This document shows positions 48,302-56,962 of a stretch of 64,000 bases of DNA, in pieces (within the stretch, counting starts at the first letter, position 1; each line of letters begins with the position of its first letter). The notes below the pieces were generated by a model. The model saw nothing but the letters and a program-made list of their open reading frames with translations. It did not search any database and had not been told where the DNA came from. Source of the DNA: Gemmatimonadales bacterium. Lineage in GTDB: Bacteria; Gemmatimonadota; Gemmatimonadetes; Gemmatimonadales; GWC2-71-9. Location of the stretch: positions 1 to 64,000 of the forward strand of contig JAWKQM010000014.1 of NCBI GenBank assembly GCA_041390145.1. The letters are read 5' to 3'. Position numbers and translations under genes: made by a program.

Positions 48302-48366
48302 ACGGGGGGTGAGGGGTCGAAAAAGGGGGATGCAGGGAGAGGGCGGGGCAGCAGGGCTGGGGCCAG

Positions 48367-49002
48367 CTAGCTGGTCGGGGTCTGCCTCAGCCGCAGCAGG
48401 TGCTTCAGCCGGGTGTGATCCTCCCGTTCCCGCTCCTCGAGGAGCGCGCGCACCCGGTGGATCTCCGCGCTGAGTCCCGGCGCCACCTGGTTCTCCAGGG
48501 TGTTGACCTGCCGCGAGGTGCGGCGGAGCGCCTCCGCCAGCCGGCGGAGCAGCAGCTCCGTCGACGCCGCATCGAGGAGCAGCTCCACCATCTGTTCGAA
48601 CTCGCCGGCGGCGGCGTTCGCCGCCGGCCCGGTGAGCGGCGGCGCCTGCCCCCGCGCCTCCAGCGTGCGCCGCACCGGCGTCAGCCGCTGCACCGCCCCG
48701 CTGGCCACGCCCCAGGACTCCGAGACGGTCAGTTCCACCTCGACCTGTCGCGCCGGCCATCCCATCGCGTCGAGCCCGGCGGCGCCATGGATCGCCGCGG
48801 CGCCAAGCAGCGCCGGATACGCGCGTGCCGCACTCGCCTCCACCCGGCTCCGCGCCTCGATGGCCGGCGTGGCCACGCGAAAGAGGTCGGCCACCAGCGC
48901 CTGGCGCTTCCGCGTCAGGAGGTCGATGCCCTTGCGCACCCGTTCGAGCCTGCGCCGGTGCCGGATCAGGTTCGATCGGGTCGGGGGACCGAGCACTTTC
49001 AT
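48367..49002 (-). CDS. atpD: V/A-type ATPase subunit D
   Basis: A 211-residue protein, last gene of the ATPase operon. LGPPTRSNLIRHRRRLERVRKGIDLLTRKRQALV is the typical N-terminal helix and TLENQVAPGLSAEIHRVRALLEERERED the C-terminal one. Subunit D is the central rotor stalk that fits inside the A3B3 head. The start ATG 49002 overlaps the subunit B stop (ATGA). Length is normal for the family. Confidence 0.92.
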   Translation of the reverse strand: MKVLGPPTRSNLIRHRRRLERVRKGIDLLTRKRQALVADLFRVATPAIEARSRVEASAARAYPALLGAAAIHGAAGLDAMGWPARQVEVELTVSESWGVASGAVQRLTPVRRTLEARGQAPPLTGPAANAAAGEFEQMVELLLDAASTELLLRRLAEALRRTSRQVNTLENQVAPGLSAEIHRVRALLEEREREDHTRLKHLLRLRQTPTS

Positions 49003-50381
49003 GTCGCCGCCTCGCGTCCCGCCCGGCGCGCCCACGCCTCCTCGGGAATGCGGTGGAGGTCCTCGCGCGGCAGCGTCTCCAACAAGGTCCACCCGATTTC
49101 GAGCGTCTCCGCAATGGTGCGCCGTGCGCCCCCCTGGTCGATGAACTCCTTCTCGAACCGGTCGGTAAACGCGAGCGCCCGCCGGTCCGCCGGCGGCAGC
49201 CCCGACTCGCCGACGATGGCCGCCGTGAGCCGCGCCTCCCGGCCCTGGGCATAGATGGCGTAGAGCTGGTCGGACCACCGGCGGTGATCGGGCGCGGTGC
49301 CCGCCCCGATGCCTGCGCCCATGAGCCGCGAGAGCGACGGCAGCACGTCGATCGGCGGAAAGATGCCGCGCCGGTCCAGTTCGCGGCTCAGGACGATCTG
49401 CCCCTCGGTGATGTACCCGGTCAGGTCGGGAATCGGATGCGTGATGTCGTCGTCCGGCATCGAGAGGATCGGGAGCTGCGTGATGGACCCCTCCGATCCG
49501 CGCACCACGCCGGCCCGCTCGAAGATGGTGGCGAGGTCGGTGTACATGTAGCCGGGGTAGCCGCGGCGGCCGGGAATCTCCTCGCGCGCGGCGCCAAGTT
49601 CGCGGAGCGCCTCGCAGTAGTTGGTGGCGTCGGCCAGCACCACCAGCACCTGCATGCCGCGCTCGAAGGCGAGGTACTCGGCCTGCGCCAGCGCCAGGCG
49701 CGGCGCCAGCAGCCGTTCAATGGTGGGGTCGCCGGTGCGGTTGAGATAAAACACGCTCCGCGCCAGCGCCTCGCTCGACTCGAACCGCTGCAGGAAGTGC
49801 TGGGTCTCCCGCTGCGTCAGCCCGACGGCCACGAAGATGACGGCGAACGGCTCGCCGTGTGTCGTCCGCGCGTCGGCCACGACGCGCGCCGCGAGCTCGA
49901 GCCCGGGGAGCCCCGCGCCCGAGAAGATCGGCAGCTTCTGCCCGCGGACGAGGGTGTTCATCCCGTCGATGGCGGAAATGCCGGTCTCGATGAAGTCGGC
50001 CGGCTTGCGGCGGCAGACCGGGTTGAGGGGTGCCGCCCACGCCGCTCGGCGCGCCGACCCCACCGGCGCTGGCAACCCGTCGAGCGGCGCGCCGGAGCCG
50101 GCGAAGACCCGCCCCAGGAGTTCCTCTCCCACCACGGCACGGGCGATGTCGCCGGTGAGGGTGACGCCGGTTCCGGCGGGCGCCAGCCCGACGGTGTCCT
50201 CGAACACCTGCACCACCGTGGCGCCACGGCTCACGTCGATCACCTGGCCCCGGCGGGCCGGCTGGCCCGGCGTCGTGATGCGCACCCACTCGCCGAGCAC
50301 CGCACGGTGCGCGTCCGACACGGTGAGGAGCGGCCCGGCGGCCGCATCGGCGCCGGCATAGGTGCGGGGCGTGCCACTCAT
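48999..50381 (-). CDS. atpB: V/A-type ATPase subunit B
   Basis: A 460-residue regulatory nucleotide-binding subunit. It has the DxSRG-like beta-barrel start (VIDVSRGATVVQVFEDT), ISAIDGMNTLVRGQKLPIFSGAGLPG in place of a functional Walker A, and the conserved NYCEALRELGAAREEIPGRRGYPGYMYTDLATIFERAG. As in other family members there is no intact P-loop, so nucleotide hydrolysis sits in subunit A. The name follows the V/A-type convention. The start overlaps the subunit A stop. Confidence 0.95.
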   Translation of the reverse strand: MSGTPRTYAGADAAAGPLLTVSDAHRAVLGEWVRITTPGQPARRGQVIDVSRGATVVQVFEDTVGLAPAGTGVTLTGDIARAVVGEELLGRVFAGSGAPLDGLPAPVGSARRAAWAAPLNPVCRRKPADFIETGISAIDGMNTLVRGQKLPIFSGAGLPGLELAARVVADARTTHGEPFAVIFVAVGLTQRETQHFLQRFESSEALARSVFYLNRTGDPTIERLLAPRLALAQAEYLAFERGMQVLVVLADATNYCEALRELGAAREEIPGRRGYPGYMYTDLATIFERAGVVRGSEGSITQLPILSMPDDDITHPIPDLTGYITEGQIVLSRELDRRGIFPPIDVLPSLSRLMGAGIGAGTAPDHRRWSDQLYAIYAQGREARLTAAIVGESGLPPADRRALAFTDRFEKEFIDQGGARRTIAETLEIGWTLLETLPREDLHRIPEEAWARRAGREAAT

Positions 50382-52063
50382 GGTGTCGCTCCTTCCGGCG
50401 AGGCCCGCAGCGCCGTCAGCTCGCGGCGGACCCCCGCCACGTCGACCGATGCCATCGTCCCGCCACCCGCGAGCGCCTCGATGCCGGCGCGATGAAACCG
50501 ATGAATCGTGTCGGCGAGTTTCCAGGTCTTCGTGACCGGCGAGCTGGCGTCGGCGGGGTCATACGCGCTCTGCCCGATGAGGAATTCGCGCAGCAGCCGC
50601 GCCGTCTCCAGGATCAGGCGGTCCTGGTCTTCCAGCGCATCGGGCCCGACGAGCCCGGCCACCTCGCGGAGTTCCCGGTCCCGCTGCAGGAGCGCGAACG
50701 TTTCCTGACGCAGCGTGGTCCATCCCACACCGCCATGCTCCTCGAACCAGGGCATCACGTCGGTGGCCTGCAGGCTGTAGCTCGTTTCCCAGTCCACCGC
50801 CGGGAACTGGCGCTGGTGCGCCAGCGACGCGTCGAGGGCCCAGAGGGCACCGGCCACCCGCAGCGCCGCTTGCGTGACCGGCTCGGAGAAGTCGCCACCC
50901 GGCGGAGACAGCGCATTGATGAGGGTGACCGCGCCCTCACGTTTCGCCGACCCCAGCGCCTGCGCCCGCCCCGCGCGCTCGAAGAGCTTGCCGAGCCGGT
51001 TGCCGAGGGAGGTGGGATACCCCTCCTCGCCGGGCATTTCGCGGAGCAGCGACCCGATTTCCCGAAGCGCCTCCGCCCACCGGCTGAGCGAGTCCGCCAT
51101 CATCGCCACCCGATAGCCCATGTCGCGGTAGTACTCGGCGATGGTGAGCCCGAGATAGACCGACGCCTCGCGCGCCGCCACCGGCATGTTGGAGGTGTTC
51201 ACTACGAGGACGGTGCGGTCCATCAGGGAGCGGCCGGTGCGAGGATCTTCCAACGAGGGGAACTCCTCGAGCACGTCGGCCATCTCGTTGCCGCGCTCGC
51301 CACACCCCACATACACCACGATGTCGGCCTTGGAATGCTTGGCCAGCGACTGTTCAATGACCGTCTTACCGGTGCCGAACCCTCCCGGCACCGCGACCGA
51401 CCCGCCCTCGGCCACCGGGAAGAGAAAGTCGAAGACGCGCTGCCCCGTGATGAACGGCCGGTCGGCGGGAAGCCACCGCTCCACCGGCCGCGGCACGCGC
51501 ACCGGCCAGCGCTGCATCAGGGTGAGGACGGTGCCATCCTCCAGAGTCCCGATCGGTTCATCGACCGCGTAGGTGCCGGCGGTGAGTTCCGCGAGCACCC
51601 CACCTGACATCGGAGGCACCAGGATCCGGTGGATCACCCCTTCATTTTCTTCCACGGTACCGAGCTCATCGCCCGCCACCAGGTGGTCGCCTGCGCTGGC
51701 GCTTGGGGTGAACACCCAGCGACGGGACCGGTCGAGGGTCGGCGCGACGGTACCGGTGGAGAGGAAGTTCCCTTCCCGATCGGCGAGACGACTGAGCGGA
51801 CGGCCCGTGCCGTCTAGCACCGAACCGAGGAGACCGGGGCCGAGCTCCGCCTGGAGCGGCGCACCGGTGGCCTCCACCGGCTCCTCGAGCGCCAGCCCCG
51901 TGGTGTCTTCGAACACCTGCACGGTGGCCGTCTCGCCCTGAACGCGAATCACCTCGCCCAGCAGTCGCCGATGCCCGACGCGCACAATCTCGTAGAGCGC
52001 CGCCCGCGGCAGCGGTGCCGCCTCGACGAGCGCGCCGGCGGCGCGCACCACCCGGGCGCCCAT
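50378..52063 (-). CDS. atpA: V/A-type ATPase catalytic subunit A
   Basis: A 561-residue protein with the P-loop GGFGTGKTV near residue 230, the catalytic glutamate in GCGERGNEMADVL, Walker B in RTVLVVNTS and RDMGYRVAMMADSLSRWAEALREI. An A-type bulge domain (about 120-185) separates the barrel and nucleotide domain, as expected for A/V and not F ATPases. It hydrolyses or makes ATP. ATG 52063 and GTG 52066 are both available; ATG overlaps the upstream stop by one base. Confidence 0.96.
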   Translation of the reverse strand: MGARVVRAAGALVEAAPLPRAALYEIVRVGHRRLLGEVIRVQGETATVQVFEDTTGLALEEPVEATGAPLQAELGPGLLGSVLDGTGRPLSRLADREGNFLSTGTVAPTLDRSRRWVFTPSASAGDHLVAGDELGTVEENEGVIHRILVPPMSGGVLAELTAGTYAVDEPIGTLEDGTVLTLMQRWPVRVPRPVERWLPADRPFITGQRVFDFLFPVAEGGSVAVPGGFGTGKTVIEQSLAKHSKADIVVYVGCGERGNEMADVLEEFPSLEDPRTGRSLMDRTVLVVNTSNMPVAAREASVYLGLTIAEYYRDMGYRVAMMADSLSRWAEALREIGSLLREMPGEEGYPTSLGNRLGKLFERAGRAQALGSAKREGAVTLINALSPPGGDFSEPVTQAALRVAGALWALDASLAHQRQFPAVDWETSYSLQATDVMPWFEEHGGVGWTTLRQETFALLQRDRELREVAGLVGPDALEDQDRLILETARLLREFLIGQSAYDPADASSPVTKTWKLADTIHRFHRAGIEALAGGGTMASVDVAGVRRELTALRASPEGATP

Positions 52064-52389
52064 CACCGGAGCCTCACCCGGTATCCGATGGCGCGGCGAA
52101 GGAGTTCCACGACCTGCTCCTCGGCGGAGGCCGCCGCCCGCCAGGCGGGGCCGGGAAAGGGAACGACGATCGGCTGGGGCACCCGGTCGACGATGGTCCG
52201 GAGTTCCGGTGCCAGCCCTTCGTAAATCGACTCTTCGAGCAACACGATCCCGACCTCGGGCCGCTGCAGCAGCGAACGGAGGGTGGCATCTGCCACGCTC
52301 TCCTCGTCGGCGATGTCGGCCACGAGACCGGCGAGCGCGAAGCCGGCCGCCGTGGCTGGCCGACAGAGGACGCGTACGCCACGGTTCAT
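52063..52389 (-). CDS. atpF: V/A-type ATPase subunit F
   Basis: A 108-residue protein with a Rossmann-like fold: RPATAAGFALAGLVADIADE and VGIVLLEESIYEGLAPELRTI are conserved, and PQPIVVPFPGPAW precedes the C-terminal helix. Subunit F binds subunit D in the central stalk and modulates coupling. Its start ATG 52389 overlaps the subunit C stop (ATGA). Confidence 0.9.
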   Translation of the reverse strand: MNRGVRVLCRPATAAGFALAGLVADIADEESVADATLRSLLQRPEVGIVLLEESIYEGLAPELRTIVDRVPQPIVVPFPGPAWRAAASAEEQVVELLRRAIGYRVRLR

Positions 52390-53408
52390 GCGGCCTCCGG
52401 CATCAGCGGAGTCAGGGCCGCCGTCGGGGCGCCGAACGCGATGCCCCAGGCAATGGCACGGAGCGCGCGCGCCTCGGCACGAATCCGCTCGAGCACCGAG
52501 AGCACGACGGCCGACCCCAGCGGGTCGCGCCGCGCCAGTCCGCGGAGCCAGACAATCCGGGCCGCCGCGATGCGCGCCTCGAGCGAGGCCCACTCCACCG
52601 GGTCGCGGGCGAGCGCGACGCCGATGGCGGTGCCCGCGAACTGCGCGCGGAGTTGCGTCATCAGCCGATCGCCATCCCGCTCCGTCCTGAGCCGGGCAAA
52701 GATCTCACGCGTCAATACGCCGCCTCCGGGCAGATATTCCCGCTCGACCGTCGCGGCGTCCGGCGGCGGGGCCGACAACAGCAGCGTCCAGAGATTCTCC
52801 TGGTCCACCAGTTCCGCCGCGAAGCGCCGCACCACGCTCCCACCGGCGCGCGCCTCACGCATGGCGCGCTCGCTGAACAGCCGGGTCAACGCCCACTCGA
52901 GATCACCGAGGCCGGGCGGGGGCGACTGCCTGCCGAGCTGTTCGAGCACCCGTCCGGCAGGGTGTCCGAACCGCAGGAGGTCATGTGCGAATTCGGCCAC
53001 CGTCGTGGCCCGCGCCAGGCGGTCGAGGACGCGAAGCGGCAGGGAGGGTGTCGGCAACACGGCGTGGAGACGGGCACCGGGTGAGGCGCCCTGGGCGGCG
53101 CCGCGCAGCAGCGCGCGCAGGGTCCGGCGCTCCTCGTCCTCCATGACCACCGCCAGCACAGCGCCGCGGCCAGCAAGCCACCGGCCGAGGAGGTTGAACC
53201 GATGGGCCGCCACGAGGCTCACCGCGCGGTCAAACGCCGGTGGATCGACCAATGCGCCGGCGCCGAGGTCGAACGGGTAGTCGAGCGAGGCGGCGCGGCT
53301 GAGAAGTGTCGGCCAGTCGGGTGCGGCGGCGAGCGCCGCGAACGCGTCCCGATCGAGCAGATGCGTCGCGAGGCCCCGCGCGCGCGCGTTCACGTCGTCC
53401 CAGCGCAT
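52386..53408 (-). CDS. atpC: V/A-type ATPase subunit C
   Basis: A 340-residue protein starting at ATG 53408, 1 nt after the subunit E stop. It is mostly helical, with the repeated long helices that match family C (funnel-shaped socket between the c-ring and central stalk). LENLWTLL-like motif DQENLWTLLLSAPP and YLPGGGVLTREIFARL are family landmarks; sequence conservation in this subunit is low, so assignment also rests on position. Confidence 0.85.
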   Translation of the reverse strand: MRWDDVNARARGLATHLLDRDAFAALAAAPDWPTLLSRAASLDYPFDLGAGALVDPPAFDRAVSLVAAHRFNLLGRWLAGRGAVLAVVMEDEERRTLRALLRGAAQGASPGARLHAVLPTPSLPLRVLDRLARATTVAEFAHDLLRFGHPAGRVLEQLGRQSPPPGLGDLEWALTRLFSERAMREARAGGSVVRRFAAELVDQENLWTLLLSAPPPDAATVEREYLPGGGVLTREIFARLRTERDGDRLMTQLRAQFAGTAIGVALARDPVEWASLEARIAAARIVWLRGLARRDPLGSAVVLSVLERIRAEARALRAIAWGIAFGAPTAALTPLMPEAA

Positions 53409-53409
53409 C

Positions 53410-53985
53410 TCAGTGCCCCTCGATCCGGGCGCAGAGGTCGATGGCAAGGTCGGCGCGTCGCCGGGCCAGGATCGCCACCAGCGTGTTGTCCACCGTCACG
53501 CGGCCGTCGGCCGAGTGGCCCGTGACGCCGGCGGCCACATCGGCGGACTCCACCACCAGATCGGGCAGCCCGAGCACCGCCGCCGCGGTGGCGGAAACTG
53601 CGTCGGCCGGGCTCAACAGGACCGCGGGGCCCCGTTCCAGGTAGCGCGCCGCCCCGACGGCCAGTGCGCCGGCGCCATCGGCATACCGGGTAATCGGCAT
53701 GTCCTTCAGCAGCCTCGTGCCCAGCTCAAAGACCCGGTCGAGGGCGCCCGCGCGCACCGCGAGGAAGCGCTCCCGCGCCACCGCGCGCGCGGTGGCAATC
53801 TGGCGCTCGCCGGCGGTGCGCCGCTCCTCGGCGGTCCGCTCGAGGTGCAGCGCAAGCTTTCGCGCCGCATCGGCCTCGGCCCGCGCAACGATCTCCGCCG
53901 CGCGGCGCTCCGCATCATCCCGGAGGCGCGCCGACTCGCGGGCGGCATCCTCCTCCAGGTGCAGGAGCAGGGCGTCGATGCTCAC
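53410..53985 (-). CDS. atpE: V/A-type ATPase subunit E
   Basis: A 191-residue protein. A long coiled coil (residues 1-85; LEEDAARESARLRDDAERRAAEIVARAEA) precedes a compact C-terminal domain with GGVTV-like sequence VTGHSADGRVTVDNTLVAIL. Subunit E pairs with the G/H-like subunit to form the peripheral stalk that holds the A3B3 head. It lies 4 nt after subunit K. Confidence 0.9.
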   Translation of the reverse strand: MSIDALLLHLEEDAARESARLRDDAERRAAEIVARAEADAARKLALHLERTAEERRTAGERQIATARAVARERFLAVRAGALDRVFELGTRLLKDMPITRYADGAGALAVGAARYLERGPAVLLSPADAVSATAAAVLGLPDLVVESADVAAGVTGHSADGRVTVDNTLVAILARRRADLAIDLCARIEGH

Positions 53986-53989
53986 GCGC

Positions 53990-54211
53990 TCAACCGCCGG
54001 CGCGCAGCATGATGAGAACCGCCACGACGAAGCCGAGAATCGCCATCGTCTCCGGAATGGCGACCAGCAGAATGGCCGTCGTGCTGAGCTCGGGCTTCTC
54101 CGCCAGGCTGGCGGAGATCGCCGGCCCGATGCGCGACTGTGCCCAGCCGGTGGCCAGCGCCGGGATGCTGACGGCCAGCGCGGCGCTGAGGGGAATCAGG
54201 AACGCTTCCAT
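53990..54211 (-). CDS. atpK: V/A-type ATPase proteolipid subunit K (c-ring)
   Basis: A 73-residue two-helix proteolipid. Helix 1 includes PALATGWAQSRIGPAIS, the loop SLAEKPEL follows, and helix 2 has the ion-binding glutamate Glu54 in AIPETMAILGF. The single hairpin (not four helices) matches the bacterial A/V type. Gln25 and Glu54-Thr55 fall at positions that bind sodium in known sodium rings. The Thermus proton-type ring has, as I recall it, the same residues, so ion choice stays open. Confidence 0.9.
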   Translation of the reverse strand: MEAFLIPLSAALAVSIPALATGWAQSRIGPAISASLAEKPELSTTAILLVAIPETMAILGFVVAVLIMLRAGG

Positions 54212-54226
54212 GCGACCTCCGTGGGT

Positions 54227-56104
54227 TCAGCTGGCGTGCCCGCTGGGGCGCCAGTGCGCAAAGGGGCGGTACGCCTGCCCGCCAGGACTGTGGAACTTTC
54301 CGAAGAACTCGACATAGTGCAGCCGCAACCCGTGGATCGTCGGGGCAAAGATGGCGAGCGCGAAATTGACCAGGTGAAAGAGCAGCGCGAAGAGCACGCC
54401 CACCAGCACGCTGCCGACGCTGCCGGCCAGTTCGTTGGCCACCACCGCCATCATCACCGACGCGGTGCCGAGCGCCATGATGCGGGCGTACGAGAGGATG
54501 TTGCTCAGGGTGGAGAGAAACTCGATCGGCGCGATGATCCCCTCCGCCAGGACCAGCACGGGAAAGAGCACCAGCAGGCCGATGATCGCCGGGGTCAGGA
54601 AGCCGTGGGGCAGGACTTCGATTGCCACGAGCAGGACCACGACAATCAGCAGCACCATGACCAGCGAGGCGCCTTTCCCGACCGCCTGGCGCGGGTGACC
54701 GCGCGAGGCGTTGAACACTCCGAGCGCCAGGCCGAGGACGATGTGCACCGCCCCGATGGCGATGGCCAGGCCGAGGAAGGCCAGAAGGGAATGCTCCCGG
54801 TCGAGGAGGATGGGGCGCAGACCGAACCAGCGGGCACCGAGGTCGCCGAAGAACTCGCCGAAGGCGATGCCGAACGCCACCGAGAAGGCGGCGCCCGCCC
54901 CGAGGACTTCGGCCACGGCCCGCCGGGTGCTGCCGGGTGCCCCGCCATGCCGCAGCCAGAGGGCAACGAGCGCCAGGAGGATGCCATAACCGATGTCGCC
55001 CATGATCAGTCCGAAGAACATCGGGAAGAAGACCGCCACGAACGGCGTCGGATCGATGGTGCCGTAGGCCGGCAGGGGCACCATGCGGGTGATCGTCTCG
55101 AAGGGGCGGAAGAGACGTGGATTCTGGAGCACAACCGGCGCGGACTCCCCCTCCCAGTCTTCCCGCGCCACCGATTCGACCACTACCCGTCCCCCAAAGC
55201 GCGCGGCCAAGGCTTGCGTGAGCTTCGGGAATCCGGCGGCGGGAAGCCAGCCTTCCACCACGAAGCTGCGCGGGGTCGCCGCGACCATCTCCCGCGCGGC
55301 GAGTCCGAGCAGGCGGTCTTCCACGGCCGCGCGCGCGCCACGCAGTTGCGGGGCGACATCCACCGCCAGCGCCTGGCGCTCCCGGTCGAGCGCCTCCATT
55401 TCGGCGTCGATCGCATCGCGGCGGGCCGCCAGCGTCGGACCGAGCTGGCCGAGGGTCCGGCCGCCGCTCCCTTCGGGCATCGGCAGTTCGTGCACGCCCG
55501 CCTGCGCGAGGAGGCGCTCGACGCGGGCGGCGTCGGTGGGTGGCACCAGCAGGACGGCCGCGAGCTCCCCGGTGAGGAGGGGCGCCGTCTCGAGGACAAA
55601 CTCGTCGCCGATGGCCTGGGCAAGTGCCTCCCGAAGCCGAGCCACGATGCCCGCGTCCTGTCCGCGGAGGACCAGGTGATAGCCGTGGGTCCGGGTGCCG
55701 CTGCCGGTCGGCAGCAGACCGCGAAAGGCCCGGATGAACTCGAGGAGCCGAGCCGTCCCCGTGCGCTCCTCTTCGAGGGTCCGTCGCCTGGCCTCGATCC
55801 GGTCCATTGCACGGCGGGCGCGGCGGAACTGACGCAACCACGCGGCAAAGGAGGTCGAGGGGGGAGCCGGTGCGTTCACGGGGGGGGCATCGAACCTGGT
55901 GGCCAGCGCATCGACGTCGCGCAACAGGCCGCGGAGGCGGCGCGCTTCCCGCGCCTCGCGCTCGTGGGACTCGACCGGACGGAGGACGCCACTCGGACGG
56001 GACTCCGAGAGCTGCAACAGCCCGACGTCCTGCACGGCGGCGAGAACATCGTCGAGTTCTTCGCGGGGACCGAGGATGCGGGCGCGGATCATGGGGAGGA
56101 TCAT
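54227..56104 (-). CDS. atpI: V/A-type ATPase membrane subunit I (a-like)
   Basis: A 625-residue protein. The N-terminal half (1-320) is the soluble stalk-binding domain with a coiled coil (LRGLLRDVDALATRF through RRTLEEERTG). Eight helices follow from residue 335: TPFVAVFFPMFFGLIMGDIGYGILLALVALWL is the diagnostic stretch, and FLSTLSNILSYARIMALGTASVMMA near residue 525 holds the essential arginine facing the c-ring. It forms the ion half-channels. The start overlaps the upstream G/H-like gene. Confidence 0.93.
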   Translation of the reverse strand: MILPMIRARILGPREELDDVLAAVQDVGLLQLSESRPSGVLRPVESHEREAREARRLRGLLRDVDALATRFDAPPVNAPAPPSTSFAAWLRQFRRARRAMDRIEARRRTLEEERTGTARLLEFIRAFRGLLPTGSGTRTHGYHLVLRGQDAGIVARLREALAQAIGDEFVLETAPLLTGELAAVLLVPPTDAARVERLLAQAGVHELPMPEGSGGRTLGQLGPTLAARRDAIDAEMEALDRERQALAVDVAPQLRGARAAVEDRLLGLAAREMVAATPRSFVVEGWLPAAGFPKLTQALAARFGGRVVVESVAREDWEGESAPVVLQNPRLFRPFETITRMVPLPAYGTIDPTPFVAVFFPMFFGLIMGDIGYGILLALVALWLRHGGAPGSTRRAVAEVLGAGAAFSVAFGIAFGEFFGDLGARWFGLRPILLDREHSLLAFLGLAIAIGAVHIVLGLALGVFNASRGHPRQAVGKGASLVMVLLIVVVLLVAIEVLPHGFLTPAIIGLLVLFPVLVLAEGIIAPIEFLSTLSNILSYARIMALGTASVMMAVVANELAGSVGSVLVGVLFALLFHLVNFALAIFAPTIHGLRLHYVEFFGKFHSPGGQAYRPFAHWRPSGHAS

Positions 56105-56463
56105 GGCGTCGCCTCCGCCGCGATCCGCAGCACCTGTTGCACGAGCCAGTGGGCGTGCTCCGTGGCTGCCACCTCGTCCACCGCCTCGTACCGCGCCCGC
56201 ACCGCGGCGAGCGCCGCCTCTTCCTCGGCAATGCGCGCCTCGGCATCCACTGCGAGGCGCGCCGAGAGTTCGTCATCGGCCGCTGCCAGTTCGGCGGCGA
56301 GTGACCCCTCGCGGAGTTCCGCCCGCTCGACCGCGCGTTCCAGCAGGGCCGCCGATTCGGCACGCGCCTCCTCCAGCGTCGCCTCGAGGCGGGATTCCAC
56401 CTCGAGGAGACGGGCGAGGGCGCTCCGGGGCGCCGAGTCGGGAGCTGACGATCTGCGTCGCAT
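56101..56463 (-). CDS. V/A-type ATPase peripheral-stalk subunit (G/H-like)
   Basis: A 120-residue coiled-coil protein. ARLLEVESRLEATLEEARAE to IAEEEAALAAVRARYEAVDE is an unbroken heptad helix with alanine-rich core, matching the short G/H stalk partner of subunit E in gene order and layout. Sequence similarity in this subunit is weak, so position is the main evidence. ATG 56463 is preferred; a GTG at 56490 would add 9 residues with no ribosome site. It starts the operon. Confidence 0.7.
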   Translation of the reverse strand: MRRRSSAPDSAPRSALARLLEVESRLEATLEEARAESAALLERAVERAELREGSLAAELAAADDELSARLAVDAEARIAEEEAALAAVRARYEAVDEVAATEHAHWLVQQVLRIAAEATP

Positions 56464-56626
56464 GACCCTATCCACCGGCCCAGGGGACACGGGGGCCGTT
56501 GGAGAAAGTTGCCGGTGAACAGGTGAAGGGAGGGGGAGCAGGCCCTGAAGGGATCTTTAGGGGCGGGGAAGCGGGGAAGGGGGCGCCATGATAGCGCCTG
56601 CTGAACTACCGCGCTAGCATTGAGAT

Positions 56627-56962
56627 ATGAGTTCAGGCAAGACCCTCTCGCCCCGCTATCAGGCCATCTATTCGACCGTACGGCGGATCCCGCGGGGGCG
56701 GGTCGCCAGCTACGGCCAGGTGGCGGCGGAAGCTGGGCTCATCAATGCGGCCCGCCAAGTCGGCTACGCCCTGCACGCCCTGCCGAATGGCTCGACCGTT
56801 CCCTGGCACCGCGTGCTGAATGCGAAGGGCCTCATCAGCCTCAGGGACCACCATGCGCTGACCCAGCGCATGCTGTTGACGAGGGAGGGGGTTCGCTTCG
56901 ATTCGCGAGGGCGCGTGGACTTGGCAAAATTCGGATGGGCCCCCCGCAGGCGGCGGCAATGA
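56627..56962 (+). CDS. Alkyltransferase-like protein (MGMT family without the active cysteine)
   Basis: A 111-residue protein. SPRYQAIYSTVRRIPRGRVASYGQVAAEAG and the arginine-finger region INAARQVGYALHALPNG match the DNA-binding part of O6-alkylguanine transferases. The active-site PCHRV is PWHRV here (Trp60), which defines the alkyltransferase-like (ATL) class: it binds O6-alkylguanine in DNA without repairing it and passes the lesion to nucleotide-excision repair. The start is ATG 56627. The downstream gene starts by ATGA overlap. Confidence 0.9.
   Translation: MSSGKTLSPRYQAIYSTVRRIPRGRVASYGQVAAEAGLINAARQVGYALHALPNGSTVPWHRVLNAKGLISLRDHHALTQRMLLTREGVRFDSRGRVDLAKFGWAPRRRRQ

Noticed and set aside
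48182..48366. Small open frames between the S8 protease and the V-ATPase operon
   Set aside because: The stretch is low-complexity C/G-rich sequence with a palindrome; open frames there have no ribosome sites and shadow-like composition.
53982..56363. Second long minus-strand frame inside the ATPase operon
   Set aside because: Arg/Pro-rich shadow in a different frame from subunit I. It crosses the real start and stop signals of two genes.
53699..56518. Long plus-strand open frame over the V-ATPase operon (939 codons)
   Set aside because: It lies antisense to subunits E, K, I and the G/H-like gene, and is dominated by Arg/Glu/Gln/His shadow sequence. The minus-strand frames encode clear ATPase subunits with overlapping starts.
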